Assembly: GCA_003151825.1 (NCBI GenBank)
Contig: PLYO01000003.1
Coordinates: 1 to 61,405, forward strand
Origin: Ignavibacteriota bacterium
GTDB lineage: Bacteria > Bacteroidota > Ignavibacteria > Palsa-1295
DNA length: 61,405 bases
Reading direction: 5' to 3'
Shown piece after piece: positions 27,589-35,732 of the stretch. Position 1 is the first letter of the stretch. Each line of letters begins with the position of its first letter. Made by a program: the position numbers and the translations under genes. A model generated the notes under the pieces. The model had not been told where the DNA came from. It saw only the letters and a list, made by a program, of their open reading frames with translations, and searched no databases.

Positions 27589-28257
27589 TTAATGCGTGGG
27601 ATTGATCTTCGGCGGTTCAATACTCACGGGGCCTCCGCCGGCCGTGCCAGTTACCGGCTCTGGCTGCGCGGATGCGCCACTATGATTGACATGCTGCTGC
27701 CGCGCCGTTAACAATGGCTTTTTCACCGCATGTTTAATCAGCCCGCTGCTTGCAACCGGTGAAGCATCCGAAATAGTGGAAGCCGCCGGTTGACTTACAT
27801 TCTGCGGAACCGCATACATCCCATGTGACACATCAGTCCCATGGGACTCATGCGTCACATTCGCCGATGGCAATGAAGGGCTTACCACCGAACGCACCCC
27901 ATACCCGGCAATCGCCGAAATGGAAAGGCCCGCAACCGTTGCAAGGGTGCTCATCTTCGTAGCAAAAAGGGCTTTGATGAGTCCGCGCGAGGCCGCTGCA
28001 ATCGGCTGCGCGGCATTCGCCTTATTCGCGGTAAGTCCGGCGGCGCTGAGGCCTAACGTGGCGAATACGGCGGCGCGAAGCCGGCGCGGAGGCGCGGTCG
28101 AGGCTTCATCGCGGTGCAAAACTTTTTTCAGCACGAGCTCGGAGCGAAAGGATTTTCGGAGTCCTTCGCTTGCCGCCAGCGAGATCAGGAATTCCTGCTC
28201 CTGCTCGGCGGTGAACTCGTTATCGATGTAAGAACTGATGCGATCGTCGTGTGTCAT
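27589..28257 (-). CDS. Putative anti-sigma factor
   Basis: 222 residues, directly after the ECF sigma gene (21-bp gap). The N-terminal 50 residues (HDDRISSYIDNEFTAEQEQEFLISL) resemble the helical anti-sigma domain, but the zinc-binding H-x3-C-x2-C is absent. A weakly hydrophobic stretch (STLATVAGLSISAIAGYGV, about 105-125) may cross the membrane. The remainder is low-complexity Ser/Pro/His-rich. Function is inferred from position and N-terminal similarity; a structural or cargo role is not excluded. Confidence 0.65.
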   Translation of the reverse strand: MTHDDRISSYIDNEFTAEQEQEFLISLAASEGLRKSFRSELVLKKVLHRDEASTAPPRRLRAAVFATLGLSAAGLTANKANAAQPIAAASRGLIKALFATKMSTLATVAGLSISAIAGYGVRSVVSPSLPSANVTHESHGTDVSHGMYAVPQNVSQPAASTISDASPVASSGLIKHAVKKPLLTARQQHVNHSGASAQPEPVTGTAGGGPVSIEPPKINPTH

Positions 28258-28278
28258 AAACTGTTGTGGTTACTCGTG

Positions 28279-28956
28279 TTACTGCTCAGGCAGTTCCAGC
28301 CATGCTGCCATCATTTTTCTAAGCCGTTCCCGCGCGCGCCAGGCCCGCGTTTTGGCCCCGACCAATGAGGTCCCCGTAATCTCTCCTACTTCCTGATAGG
28401 TGTACCCGAAATACTCTCGTAAAATAAATGCCTCCCGTTGTGCCACCGGCAGCCGGAGCATCGCTCGTTCGAGCATGTCCCGCAAGTCCAGGCCTTCTAC
28501 GTCCCCGCTCCGCGCCGCAAGCTCGGTTTCCGGGATCTCTTCGATCGAAATGCCCGGGTGCAGCTTGCGATCCCGAATCGCATTGAACGAAAGATTGCGC
28601 GCTACCGTGAAAAGCAAGCCCGAAAACTTCTGAACCGTTTTCTCTTCGCCACGCAGACGGTACATGCGCGTCCAGACATCCTGGAACACGTCCTCCGCAT
28701 CGCTTTTCGTGCCGAGAAGCCGCACTACGTAAAGATAGAGCGGCCGCTCGAATGCATCGTAGAGCTGACGAAATGCCTCGTCGCTCCCATCTAAGAAGCG
28801 GTTGAACACTTCCGTATCGGCGTCCGGAGCGGATGAGCTATCGTCTAAAGATGAGCTGTCGTCCAGCGGCGCATTCCCGATTTCAAATATCGAGGCTCCA
28901 GCCGCTAATTCGGCTGAAATATCGTCCAAAATGCCCTCGATACGATCTATTGCCAT
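28279..28956 (-). CDS. ECF (RpoE-type) RNA polymerase sigma factor
   Basis: 225 residues. Region 2 (about 60-125) has LYLYVVRLLGTKSDAEDVFQ and the -10-recognising VARNLSFNAIRD. Region 4 (about 165-218) has LPVAQREAFILREYFGYT and the helix-turn-helix around GTSLVGAKTRAWRARERLR. The N-terminal 50 residues are an acidic extension with a duplicated DDSSSLDDSSS, matching a small DNA duplication near 28835-28865. It heads a minus-strand cluster with the anti-sigma, OmpA and T9SS genes, which are its likely but unproven targets. Confidence 0.92.
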   Translation of the reverse strand: MAIDRIEGILDDISAELAAGASIFEIGNAPLDDSSSLDDSSSAPDADTEVFNRFLDGSDEAFRQLYDAFERPLYLYVVRLLGTKSDAEDVFQDVWTRMYRLRGEEKTVQKFSGLLFTVARNLSFNAIRDRKLHPGISIEEIPETELAARSGDVEGLDLRDMLERAMLRLPVAQREAFILREYFGYTYQEVGEITGTSLVGAKTRAWRARERLRKMMAAWLELPEQ

Positions 28957-29092
28957 ACCTAAAGAACCCCAGAATCCGGGGATTTACGCCCATCGTCCTG
29001 AAAATTCTATTTCCTTATGTGGGAGCGACACGGCAACATGCCCAAAAGTTACAAGGGGTCAGAAAAAAAGTAAAAAATATCTTCTGAACCGG

Positions 29093-29121
29093 GATCCTTC
29101 GGCAGGCTCAGGACAAGCTTG
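29093..29121. repeat. Family N repeat (CTTCGGCAGGCTCAGGACAAG type)
   Basis: Same motif, often in reverse complement, at 25171-25194, 52257-52285 and (decayed) 57667-57687. It is a short element with an imperfect dyad. Confidence 0.65.
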
Positions 29122-29154
29122 GGGCGATTTGAGAGATTAAAGAGAGGGTTGAGT

Positions 29155-29230
29155 GTCATTCCCGCGAAAGCGGGAATCCAGACCTTGTAGTTATGATAAT
29201 CCGATGGATTCCCGCGTTCGCGGGAATGAC
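29155..29230. repeat. Family F (dRS3-like) inverted pair
   Basis: 29155-29181 contains ATTCCC-GCGAAAGC-GGGAAT and 29205-29230 contains ATTCCC-GCGTTCGC-GGGAAT; the flanks GTC and CCA are inverted. It matches the ATTCCC-N8-GGGAAT pattern that I recall as the Neisseria dRS3 repeat. Confidence 0.85.
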
Positions 29231-29265
29231 AATAAAAAATCAACGTAACCCGGGTTCAGATTCCT

Positions 29266-29829
29266 TTACAACCCCACCGCGACAGAAGCCACGCCGCCAA
29301 TGCCCGCCTCCTTTTCGGCGGAGTTCGTTTCGCCAATGAAGTTCGGTCCGATGCTGATGGTGATGAGTCCCGCGACAATATCGAACTGATACTGGGCCTG
29401 CGCCTCGTAGAGGAACGACGTTAACGTTACGCTCGGAGGAGTTTTGGTGAAGAGCGGAAGCGTAGATACTCCGTTCACTGGAGGAGGTTGATATTGATAT
29501 GGCGGCGCTTGATATTTCGAGCTTCCCACGCCCACCGCGGCGGAAACCATAATATGAAAAAGCGACAAATCCGCGCCGGCCAAAATTCCATTTTCATGGA
29601 TGGATGCCGTGCTGTTGCCCCAATCGGCATGGCGCAGCTCGGCGAATAAATTCGTGAACGAGCCACGCACTGAGAAATAATCGCCGGAGGTAACGCCCGC
29701 GAGGCTCGATGTCTGCGCGCCGCCCAGCGCGCTGATGCTCACAATCGAGCCTGCCACTTGCGCCCGCAACGGAGCACTAAATATTAACAATCCAAAAACC
29801 GCAATAATTGAGAATAATAGCTTTTTCAT
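29266..29829 (-). CDS. Small secreted beta-barrel-like protein of unknown function
   Basis: 187 residues with a good signal peptide (MKKLLFSIIAVFGLLIFSAPLRA-Q). The mature part alternates polar and hydrophobic residues with many Gly/Ser (VGVGSSKYQAPPYQYQPPP, FLYEAQAQYQFDIVAGLI) and ends in a hydrophobic strand (VASVAVGL), as small outer-membrane proteins do. No family recognised. It is transcribed alone, with a repeat-filled region after it. Confidence 0.7.
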   Translation of the reverse strand: MKKLLFSIIAVFGLLIFSAPLRAQVAGSIVSISALGGAQTSSLAGVTSGDYFSVRGSFTNLFAELRHADWGNSTASIHENGILAGADLSLFHIMVSAAVGVGSSKYQAPPYQYQPPPVNGVSTLPLFTKTPPSVTLTSFLYEAQAQYQFDIVAGLITISIGPNFIGETNSAEKEAGIGGVASVAVGL

Positions 29830-29885
29830 AATAGGTCAATTTAATGTACTTTCTTATCAACCGCAACAAGAATCGCGCCGTTCAT

Positions 29886-30416
29886 TCACTGCTTAAATGG
29901 CACCGTGAGAAATTCTTCAGATTTCCCGCGTGGAATCGAGAGAGTTTTCCACTTCGCGCCCTTGAGATGCTTGCCAATATAAACGATTTGACCGACGTGA
30001 TACGCATAATGGCTGATCTGCCGAAGAATCGCTTCCATTACGGTGTGAGACTCGCCGCGAATAAAAATTTCTTTATCCAAATCGGAAATCGTAAGTGGAC
30101 GAATGGCATCGAACACACAGTCCCATCCTTCATCCCACCGTTTTTTTAGTTCCGTGAGCAAAAGTTTTTGCTCGACGAATTCAGTATCTCGGTTTCGATT
30201 CGGCTTTTCGCCATCGCTTGTCAGAAAATCGGTGAAGCGCGAAAGCATGTTGCCATATAAATGCTGCACGATGACGGCGATGGAATTCGATTCCGTGTCG
30301 GGAGACCAATGAATATTATCGTCATTCAATTGCGCGAGTGTTTTCGTTCCAAGCGAGCGAAGCTGCTCGAAACGGTCGAGGGAAAGTGTTAGGAAGTTTT
30401 TTTCTTCTATATTCAT
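29886..30416 (-). CDS. DinB-like protein (DUF1572 family)
   Basis: 176 residues, four-helix bundle type. VIVQHLYGNMLSRF carries the first candidate metal-binding histidine, and the C-terminal RQISHYAYHVGQIVYIGK carries the other two (H-x3-H arrangement), as in DinB/YfiT-like metal proteins. Some relatives are thiol-dependent transferases; no substrate can be inferred here. It is monocistronic between repeat-rich gaps. Confidence 0.82.
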   Translation of the reverse strand: MNIEEKNFLTLSLDRFEQLRSLGTKTLAQLNDDNIHWSPDTESNSIAVIVQHLYGNMLSRFTDFLTSDGEKPNRNRDTEFVEQKLLLTELKKRWDEGWDCVFDAIRPLTISDLDKEIFIRGESHTVMEAILRQISHYAYHVGQIVYIGKHLKGAKWKTLSIPRGKSEEFLTVPFKQ

Positions 30417-30437
30417 GTCTCATTATATTCTAATTCT

Positions 30438-30555
30438 GTCATTGCGAGGAATCCCGGAGGGATGACGAAGCAATCCTCTGAGATTCAGCATAATCTTACG
30501 GGATTGCTTCGTCGCATTCGACTCCCTCCGGTCGTCGAACGCTCCTCGCAATGAC
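30438..30555. repeat. Family G bracketed inverted repeat (GTCATTGCGAGGA type)
   Basis: GTCATTGCGAGGAATCCCGG at the left matches CCTCGCAATGAC at the right. Inner arms CGAAGCAATCC and GGATTGCTTCG pair as well, so the element folds into a long interrupted hairpin. It lies between the convergent/tandem ends at 30416 and 30597. Confidence 0.85.
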
Positions 30556-30596
30556 GTTTTTGGAAATGGGTCGATCAAAGTTTCGTTAATTTTTAC

Positions 30597-31190
30597 CTAA
30601 GCAAAACTTCCCGTATCCCAATCCTTCCCAGGTAATTCGCCACGGAAGTGTTGAACATACATCATGTAATTAGTCGAGCCATCCAAGACCATCTTGCGCT
30701 CATACTCATTAAGCGGGCGTAGAATTTTTGCGGGAATTCCGGCGACGAGCATTCCGGGCGGCACAATCGTTCCGCCAAGCACGACCGCGCCTGCAGCCAC
30801 GAGCGATTCCTCGCCAATGACCGCGCGATCGAGCACCACGGCATTCATGCCGATAAGCGCGCGGTCTTTCACCGTGCAGCCATGCAGCACCGCGCCGTGG
30901 CCGACCGTCACCGCTTCGCCAACCCATGTTGGATTCGAAAAATTGGTGACATGGATGGTCGCGTTGTCCTGGATATTCGTGTTGCGCCCGATGCGAATGC
31001 GCTCGACGTCACCGCGAATAACCGTGTTAAACCACACGCTCACATTTTCCGCAAGCTCGACATCGCCGATCACGCGCGCGCCGGCGGCAAGAAAAACGCT
31101 TTCGTGTACTTTCGGAATTTTTCCATCGAACGCATACAGCTTGCCGGTTTCGACGGTCGATTCGATAGGTAGTAATTCTATTTCGCGCAT
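30597..31190 (-). CDS. Gamma-carbonic anhydrase-like hexapeptide protein
   Basis: 197 residues with left-handed beta-helix hexapeptide repeats (VIGDVELAENVSVWFNTVIRGDVERIRIG, split by turns, and SLVAAGAVVLGGTIVPPGMLVAG). The histidines in ATIHVTN and VTVGHGAVLHGC match the zinc ligands of gamma-class carbonic anhydrases/PaaY-like proteins. Cytosolic. Whether it hydrates CO2 or acts as a PaaY-type thioesterase cannot be decided by sequence reading. Confidence 0.88.
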   Translation of the reverse strand: MREIELLPIESTVETGKLYAFDGKIPKVHESVFLAAGARVIGDVELAENVSVWFNTVIRGDVERIRIGRNTNIQDNATIHVTNFSNPTWVGEAVTVGHGAVLHGCTVKDRALIGMNAVVLDRAVIGEESLVAAGAVVLGGTIVPPGMLVAGIPAKILRPLNEYERKMVLDGSTNYMMYVQHFRGELPGKDWDTGSFA

Positions 31191-31272
31191 GGAGAGTTTA
31201 ACAGCAAGCCATATGGATGACGTTCAGGAAAAGAAAGAGAATGTAGTTCATCCCGATTTTATTATTCCAACA

Positions 31273-31437
31273 TGTCATCCTGAGCGGAGTTCATTCCGAC
31301 ACGCATCGCCCACGATGCGCGTCGGAATGAACGGAGTCGAAGGATCTGGTGAAGTTTACCAGCGCGGTAAACTACCTGGGATCCTTCGACTCCGCAAGAC
31401 TCCGCTGTCGCTTCGTCTTGCTCCGCTCAGGATGACA
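31273..31437. repeat. Family H bracketed inverted repeat (TGTCATCCTGAGCGGAGT type)
   Basis: Outer arms TGTCATCCTGAGCGGAG and CTCCGCTCAGGATGACA are inverted. Inner palindromes include CATTCCGACACGCATCG with CGATGCGCGTCGGAATG, and GGATC/GATCC with GTTTACC/GGTAAAC. It fills the gap between the carbonic-anhydrase-like and YihY genes. Confidence 0.85.
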
Positions 31438-31453
31438 ATGAATGAATTCACAT

Positions 31454-32341
31454 TCAAACTGAGCCACCATTCACTATCGGCGCTTTCACGTTCTCGTACC
31501 GATCCTTATAGAGCCGTCCGACTTCCGCGCCGATCAAAAATGCAAGGCTTGCGTAGTAGAGCCAGAGGGAAATACCCGCAAGAAACGCATAGGTCCCGTA
31601 AAGCGAACGGAGTGAACTAATGTGCGCCATGTAAATGACGAACAGGAATCGCATCGCTTCGGTGAGGATAACGGACGTTGCGGCGGAAACGAAAATCACC
31701 TTGCGCGGAAGTCGCTCGTGCGGAAGCATCCAGAAGAGCACGCCATAGAGCACGATCGAAATAGCAAGCGAGAGAAATCGCGTCGCCGTCGTAGTAATTA
31801 TCGGCGAAAGCCAGTGCGGAAGCACTTCCGTCCCGAGCCGCTGCAATACGTTTACGATGGGCGTAAGAAACGTTGACGTAAGCAATAACGCGAGCACGAT
31901 GACCATTAGGAGAAAGTCGAGCAACTTCTGGAAGATCACGTTCTTCTTCGTGGACATATTGAACACGATATTGACCGAGGTGCGCAGCGTCGAGAAGAGA
32001 ATGCTCGCAAGCCAAAAAAGCGTTACCCCGCCAACGATTCCGGCTATCGCGCCCCCATGGCCGAGCTTCGTAAGTTCATTCATCAGCCAGGTGCGGACAG
32101 CCTGTTCGTTTACTCCGATCGGAAAGGATTCGACCACATAGCTCACCACGTATCCGGCCGCGCTTCCTTTCGAGAGCGCGACCGAAAAAAAATAAAAAAT
32201 GACGAGCGAAAGCGGCAATACGCAATACAGCACATTGAACGCAATGCCTGCTGACAGCAAAAAATAATTATCCTCGTCGGCATGTTTATAGATGCCGAGC
32301 GCGTAATATTTGATGAAATTCCAAACCCGCTGTTGTCTCAT
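31454..32341 (-). CDS. YihY/BrkB-family membrane protein
   Basis: 295 residues with six membrane helices. Signature parts are FLLSAGIAFNVLYCVLPLSL, GGVTLFWLASILFSTLRTSVN and RSLYGTYAFLAGISLWLYYASLAFLIGAEVGR. The family was once called ribonuclease BN by error; its function is unresolved, perhaps transport. Divergent from the PNGase-like gene. A TAATTTTG box on this strand (32349-32356) sits only 8 bp before the ATG and may be chance. Confidence 0.88.
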   Translation of the reverse strand: MRQQRVWNFIKYYALGIYKHADEDNYFLLSAGIAFNVLYCVLPLSLVIFYFFSVALSKGSAAGYVVSYVVESFPIGVNEQAVRTWLMNELTKLGHGGAIAGIVGGVTLFWLASILFSTLRTSVNIVFNMSTKKNVIFQKLLDFLLMVIVLALLLTSTFLTPIVNVLQRLGTEVLPHWLSPIITTTATRFLSLAISIVLYGVLFWMLPHERLPRKVIFVSAATSVILTEAMRFLFVIYMAHISSLRSLYGTYAFLAGISLWLYYASLAFLIGAEVGRLYKDRYENVKAPIVNGGSV

Positions 32342-32381
32342 AATGCTTCAAAATTACGACGCTTCCGGCTGCCTGTTCGGA

Positions 32382-32409
32382 TTTCGGGGATGAAAATAGC
32401 GTATTTTTG
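32382..32409 (+). promoter_or_regulatory. Candidate Bacteroidota-type promoter for the PNGase-like gene
   Basis: TATTTTTG at 32402-32409 fits TAnnTTTG, 27 bp before ATG 32436. The -33 element is weak (TTTCG at 32382-32386). Confidence 0.4.
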
Positions 32410-32435
32410 TATTCCTTATATTAACCATTAGCTTT

Positions 32436-34727
32436 ATGAAGCACCCATTTCCTTGCCTCGCCATTCTTCTTTCTCTTCAGACATGCGCTCTCATTTCAGA
32501 ACGCGCCCTCGCAAGCGTGGGCGATACGACGCACGTTACCGTCATCAGCAAATACCTATGGACCGGATACGGCCAGCAGGATCGGTGGGCTGTTTTTCCC
32601 GATTCCGGCAAACGCTACGAGAAAGTCCTGATGCGCTATACGCTCACCTGCCCATCGCCCTCGTGCGGGCAATGGGATTACACCAATAAAGCCATTATTC
32701 TTCAGCATACCGGCATTATCGATTCCACGCTCAAAGAAGCGCCGGATTTTACCGTCGGTGGATCGACCGTCGATTCGATTCGCTACTCGCTCGATACGCT
32801 CAGAACCTATAGCTTCGATACCAAAACGAAAACGACCGACTCCGTTGCTAAATCGCCCATCACGATTTATTTCTACCAAAGTAAGGCGAATCCGTTCCAA
32901 AAAACCGATTCGATCACGGCATGGCAAGCGGGGTATTGGAACCATTTATATGATTCGACGGGCAAAGCAATCGACTCGTTTTATGTCAAAGGCGATACGG
33001 AATTATTCTTAGATACGGTTCAGGCGTATTATCACTATGAGGTCATCAATAATATCGAGATTGGGCGCTACATTACGCCTTACGGACAAGGATTCCCAAC
33101 GAACTGGACCTATACTTGGACTTACGATGTGACCGACTACGCATTTCTGCTGCACGATTCCGTTCAAATTCGTTCCCTTTACGAAGGCTATTCGCAAGGC
33201 TCGCTTTACACGCTCTCCTTCGACCTTATCGAAGGCACGCCGCCGGCGGATGCGTATAACCTTAAGGTGCTCGCGTTCGGGGAATTTTATTATGGTGTTG
33301 CCGGCCAACCACCAATCCAGAGTAATTTCCCTCCGTGGCGCGTTGCGCTCGATTCCACAGAAGGCATTACCACGCTTCGCCTCATCGCAACCGGCCACGG
33401 CGGCGACGCCAACGGCGCCGACGAATTCACCGAACATATTAATTCCATTTGGGTTAACGGCGGCCATATGTACGATCAGGATTTATGGCGTTCGGATTGC
33501 GGACAAAATCCCGTGTGGCCGCAATCCGGCACATGGTTTTATCAGCGTTCGGGTTGGTGTCCCGGCGATAAAGTCAATTATTGGGACTACAATCTGACCC
33601 CATTTGGTGCAAAAGGCGATTCAATCACGGTGCAGTACAAAGTCGATCCCTATATCTCGCCCGGTGGCGGCAACGCGCCAGTCATTATCACAAGCATTCA
33701 GCAAATCTCGAAGCACGGACCGAATTTCCAGAATGACGTGCGGCTCGAAGACGTGTACGCGCCGAATAACGCGCAGGAATTCAACCGGATGAATCCTATT
33801 TGCGAAGAAGGCCCGCCATTCATCGTCATTCGCAATACGGGAAAGAATATTCTCACTTCTGCCAGCGTGCAATATGGCCACGATGGAATTATTCAAAACA
33901 CGTATAATTGGACTGGCTCGCTCATCTTCATGGATACCGCGCAGGTCTTTCTTCCGCCGATCGATCTCGGCGACAGCGGCACGCACACCTTTACGGTCAT
34001 CGCAAACCAACCCAACGGCCAGCCCGATGAATACACGCGTGGCGATACCATCTCCACAACCTACTCGCTTCCAAAAAGCTACGCGAATACCATTTATGTG
34101 ACGGTAAAAACGGATAGCTTCGGAACCTATAGCATTCCCAATGGCATCAGCTATCAAATCGAAGATTTGAACGGGAATTTTTATCTTTATAATGGGAACA
34201 TTGACGATAATACGCTCGTGCGAGACACCGTCACGCTGCCGAACGGATGCTATCAGTTCACGATTTTCGATTCTTCGACGGAGGGTCAGGAAGTGGGACT
34301 TATTCCTCCTTTCGCCGGTTCGATCAACGGGTACTACACTATTAAGGACAGTAAGAAGAAAACAATTCTGAATGCTGTCGGAGAGATTGCCGGTTTTGGA
34401 AACCAGCAAATCACAACCTTTAACGCCGGCAGCGGGCCAAGCTCTGTTTCAGAATACATCCAGCCGCAGCCGTTCGATTTTTCCATGAATCCCAATCCGG
34501 CATCGTCGGAGCTTGCGCTCGATTTATCTTCGCTTTCCGGCATTACTACGCCCGCGACAGTCCAGATTTTCGATGTGCTGGGGCATTCGCTCGTGACGCG
34601 CGTCGTCAGTCCGGCGGAGTTTTCTTCTGTCACGATGAACCTCGGCGGACTTGGCGATGGAAGTTATATCTTGCTCGTGCGAGCCTTCGGGGTGCGGACA
34701 TCGAAGCGGTTTATCGTCCAGCATTAG
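32436..34727 (+). CDS. PNGase F-like protein with T9SS sorting domain
   Basis: 763 residues. A signal peptide (ILLSLQTCALISERALA) precedes two beta-sandwich domains like those of peptide-N-glycosidase F, which removes N-glycans from asparagine. Motifs: CPSPSCGQWDYTNKA (about 72-86; its Asp may equal the catalytic Asp60 of PNGase F) and GTWFYQRSGWCPGDKVNYWD (about 365-384), highly typical of the family. A T9SS sorting domain ends the protein (NPNPASSELALDL, FDVLGHSLV, LGDGSYILLVRAF). So it is an exported, probably surface deglycosylase or glycan-binding protein. The other catalytic acids (Glu118, Glu206 in the model enzyme) were not aligned. Confidence 0.82.
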   Translation: MKHPFPCLAILLSLQTCALISERALASVGDTTHVTVISKYLWTGYGQQDRWAVFPDSGKRYEKVLMRYTLTCPSPSCGQWDYTNKAIILQHTGIIDSTLKEAPDFTVGGSTVDSIRYSLDTLRTYSFDTKTKTTDSVAKSPITIYFYQSKANPFQKTDSITAWQAGYWNHLYDSTGKAIDSFYVKGDTELFLDTVQAYYHYEVINNIEIGRYITPYGQGFPTNWTYTWTYDVTDYAFLLHDSVQIRSLYEGYSQGSLYTLSFDLIEGTPPADAYNLKVLAFGEFYYGVAGQPPIQSNFPPWRVALDSTEGITTLRLIATGHGGDANGADEFTEHINSIWVNGGHMYDQDLWRSDCGQNPVWPQSGTWFYQRSGWCPGDKVNYWDYNLTPFGAKGDSITVQYKVDPYISPGGGNAPVIITSIQQISKHGPNFQNDVRLEDVYAPNNAQEFNRMNPICEEGPPFIVIRNTGKNILTSASVQYGHDGIIQNTYNWTGSLIFMDTAQVFLPPIDLGDSGTHTFTVIANQPNGQPDEYTRGDTISTTYSLPKSYANTIYVTVKTDSFGTYSIPNGISYQIEDLNGNFYLYNGNIDDNTLVRDTVTLPNGCYQFTIFDSSTEGQEVGLIPPFAGSINGYYTIKDSKKKTILNAVGEIAGFGNQQITTFNAGSGPSSVSEYIQPQPFDFSMNPNPASSELALDLSSLSGITTPATVQIFDVLGHSLVTRVVSPAEFSSVTMNLGGLGDGSYILLVRAFGVRTSKRFIVQH

Positions 34728-34728
34728 G

Positions 34729-34850
34729 GTGTGGCGCAGGCTTCCAGCCTGCGACCGGCTTCCCAGCCCGGGCGCGGTTGCCCTGCTTGTGGGCTGGAAA
34801 GCCCGCGCACAGCCTGGAAAGGCTGTGCTACACGAGCCGTGCTACTCTGG
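34729..34850. repeat. REP-like palindrome cluster (family O)
   Basis: Three hairpins follow each other: GCAGGCT-TCC-AGCCTGC, GGGCTGGAAAGCCC and CAGCCTGGAAAGGCTG, bounded by GTGTGGC and GCTACAC ends. The ends resemble those of family I REPs (GTGTAGC), and the cluster begins one base after the PNGase-like stop codon. Confidence 0.75.
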
Positions 34851-34898
34851 AACCGAAGGGCGGCCCATTTTGTCTAATGCGGCTCTGGGGAATGCTGT

Positions 34899-34933
34899 CC
34901 GGTAGGATTTTCTGATCCTCCCGGCTTTTTTTT
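34899..34933 (+). terminator. Rho-independent terminator
   Basis: CCGGTAGGAT (34899-34908) pairs with ATCCTCCCGG (34915-34924) with one mismatch and is followed by C and eight T. It would end transcription of the PNGase-like gene before the tRNA-Gly cluster. Confidence 0.75.
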
Positions 34934-34973
34934 GGAAAAACAGCAGTTTACAGCGAAACGGGCGGGCTAACGC

Positions 34974-35046
34974 GCGGGAGGTAACTCAGTGGTAGAGTCA
35001 CAGCCTTCCAAGCTGTTGGTCGCGGGTTCGAGTCCCGTCTCCCGCT
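34974..35046 (+). tRNA. tRNA-Gly (UCC)
   Basis: 73-nt cloverleaf. Acceptor GCGGGAG pairs with CTCCCGC (35039-35045), discriminator T at 35046, no encoded CCA. The anticodon stem ACAGC/GCTGT encloses loop CTTCCAA with anticodon TCC (35007-35009). The T-arm has GGTTCGAGTCC. It reads GGA/GGG glycine codons. Confidence 0.95.
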
Positions 35047-35054
35047 CTGGGCAA

Positions 35055-35142
35055 GTATGAAATATGAAGTATGAAGCATGAATGGGATGCCATTCGCTTC
35101 CCGCCGATTTTTTCATACTTCATAATTCATACTTCATACTTG
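35055..35142. repeat. Family D bracketed inverted repeat (GTATGAAGTATGAA type)
   Basis: Left arm 35055-35085 (units AGTATGAA/ATATGAA) and right arm 35113-35142 (TTCATACTTCAT units) are inverted. The element fills the gap between tRNA-Gly and the zinc-ribbon gene. A single arm also occurs at 57460-57488. Confidence 0.8.
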
Positions 35143-35149
35143 TTCAAAG

Positions 35150-35413
35150 GTGACACCACCAAAACTGTGCGGCGATTGCGGTACGCAGATGGAGGTCAAT
35201 GCAGACCTTTTCGCGCTGCCGAGCCTCGATCCGATTTCGAATCCGGGCGGCGGTACCACGCTGAATTTTAATTTTTCGCGCGCGCTGCCGGTGACGGTTT
35301 ACATCTGCCCGAATTGCGGGCGGTTCAAGTTCATGTCGGCCATTTTTTTGAATACTATCGAAGGGCTGCCGGCGCCGCAACAAGCGGCGACGGAAATGCC
35401 CGAAGAAGCGTAG
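35150..35413 (+). CDS. Small zinc-ribbon protein
   Basis: 87 residues from GTG 35150. Two CxxC knuckles (CGDC at 7-10 and CPNC around 53-56) about 45 residues apart should bind one zinc. The middle is Gly/Asn-rich ([13 protein letters not shown]) and the tail is acidic. No family recognised. It sits 13 bp before rpmG, itself a zinc-type ribosomal protein lineage, so a translation-related role is possible but speculative. Confidence 0.7.
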   Translation: MTPPKLCGDCGTQMEVNADLFALPSLDPISNPGGGTTLNFNFSRALPVTVYICPNCGRFKFMSAIFLNTIEGLPAPQQAATEMPEEA

Positions 35414-35426
35414 GAGCATATTTATC

Positions 35427-35576
35427 ATGAGAGACATCATAACACTCGAGTGTACCGTCTGCAAAATGCGGAATTACTCGACGACGAAAAACAAACGAAA
35501 GCAATCGGGCCGCGTGGAATACACGAAATTCTGTCCGCGCGACAACAAGCGTACGCTGCATAAGGAGACGAAGTAA
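35427..35576 (+). CDS. rpmG: 50S ribosomal protein L33
   Basis: 49 residues: a short gene with the full L33 pattern. [20 protein letters not shown] opens it, with a CxxC pair, then [19 protein letters not shown] and the closing KRTLHKETK. It keeps the first CxxC; the second pair is reduced to one cysteine (FCPRDN), so zinc binding is probably lost or altered. GGAG lies about 11 bp before the ATG. It precedes tRNA-Trp and secE-nusG, the usual neighbourhood of rpmG. Confidence 0.95.
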   Translation: MRDIITLECTVCKMRNYSTTKNKRKQSGRVEYTKFCPRDNKRTLHKETK

Positions 35577-35579
35577 GGC

Positions 35580-35648
35580 AATGATGAATGGTGAATTATG
35601 AATGATGAAAATTGGGAACCGCTATTCCTCTTCATCATTCATCATTGC
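35580..35648. repeat. Family E bracketed inverted repeat (ATGAATGATGAA type)
   Basis: Left arm 35580-35605 (ATGATGAATGGTGAATTATG...) and right arm 35629-35648 (TTCATCATTCATCATT) are inverted. It occupies the whole gap between rpmG and tRNA-Trp. Confidence 0.75.
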
Positions 35649-35653
35649 CCGAT

Positions 35654-35726
<73 letters not shown>

Positions 35727-35732
35727 CTTTGC

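Larger units (their letters stand above)
28957..29265. other. 309-bp intergenic region filled by repeats
   Basis: No gene is visible. It holds the region upstream of the ECF sigma gene, a family N element (29093-29121), a dRS3-like inverted pair (29155-29230) and a CCCGGGTTCA edge near 29250 that resembles family A ends. No clear promoter motif was found. Confidence 0.6.

Noticed and set aside
27453..27620. Longer N-terminus for the OmpA-type protein
   Set aside because: It would bury the signal peptide at residue 57 and overlap the anti-sigma gene.
30694..31620. Plus-strand frame of 308 codons
   Set aside because: Runs antisense through the carbonic-anhydrase-like gene and then through the family H repeat; Ser/Thr-rich shadow sequence.
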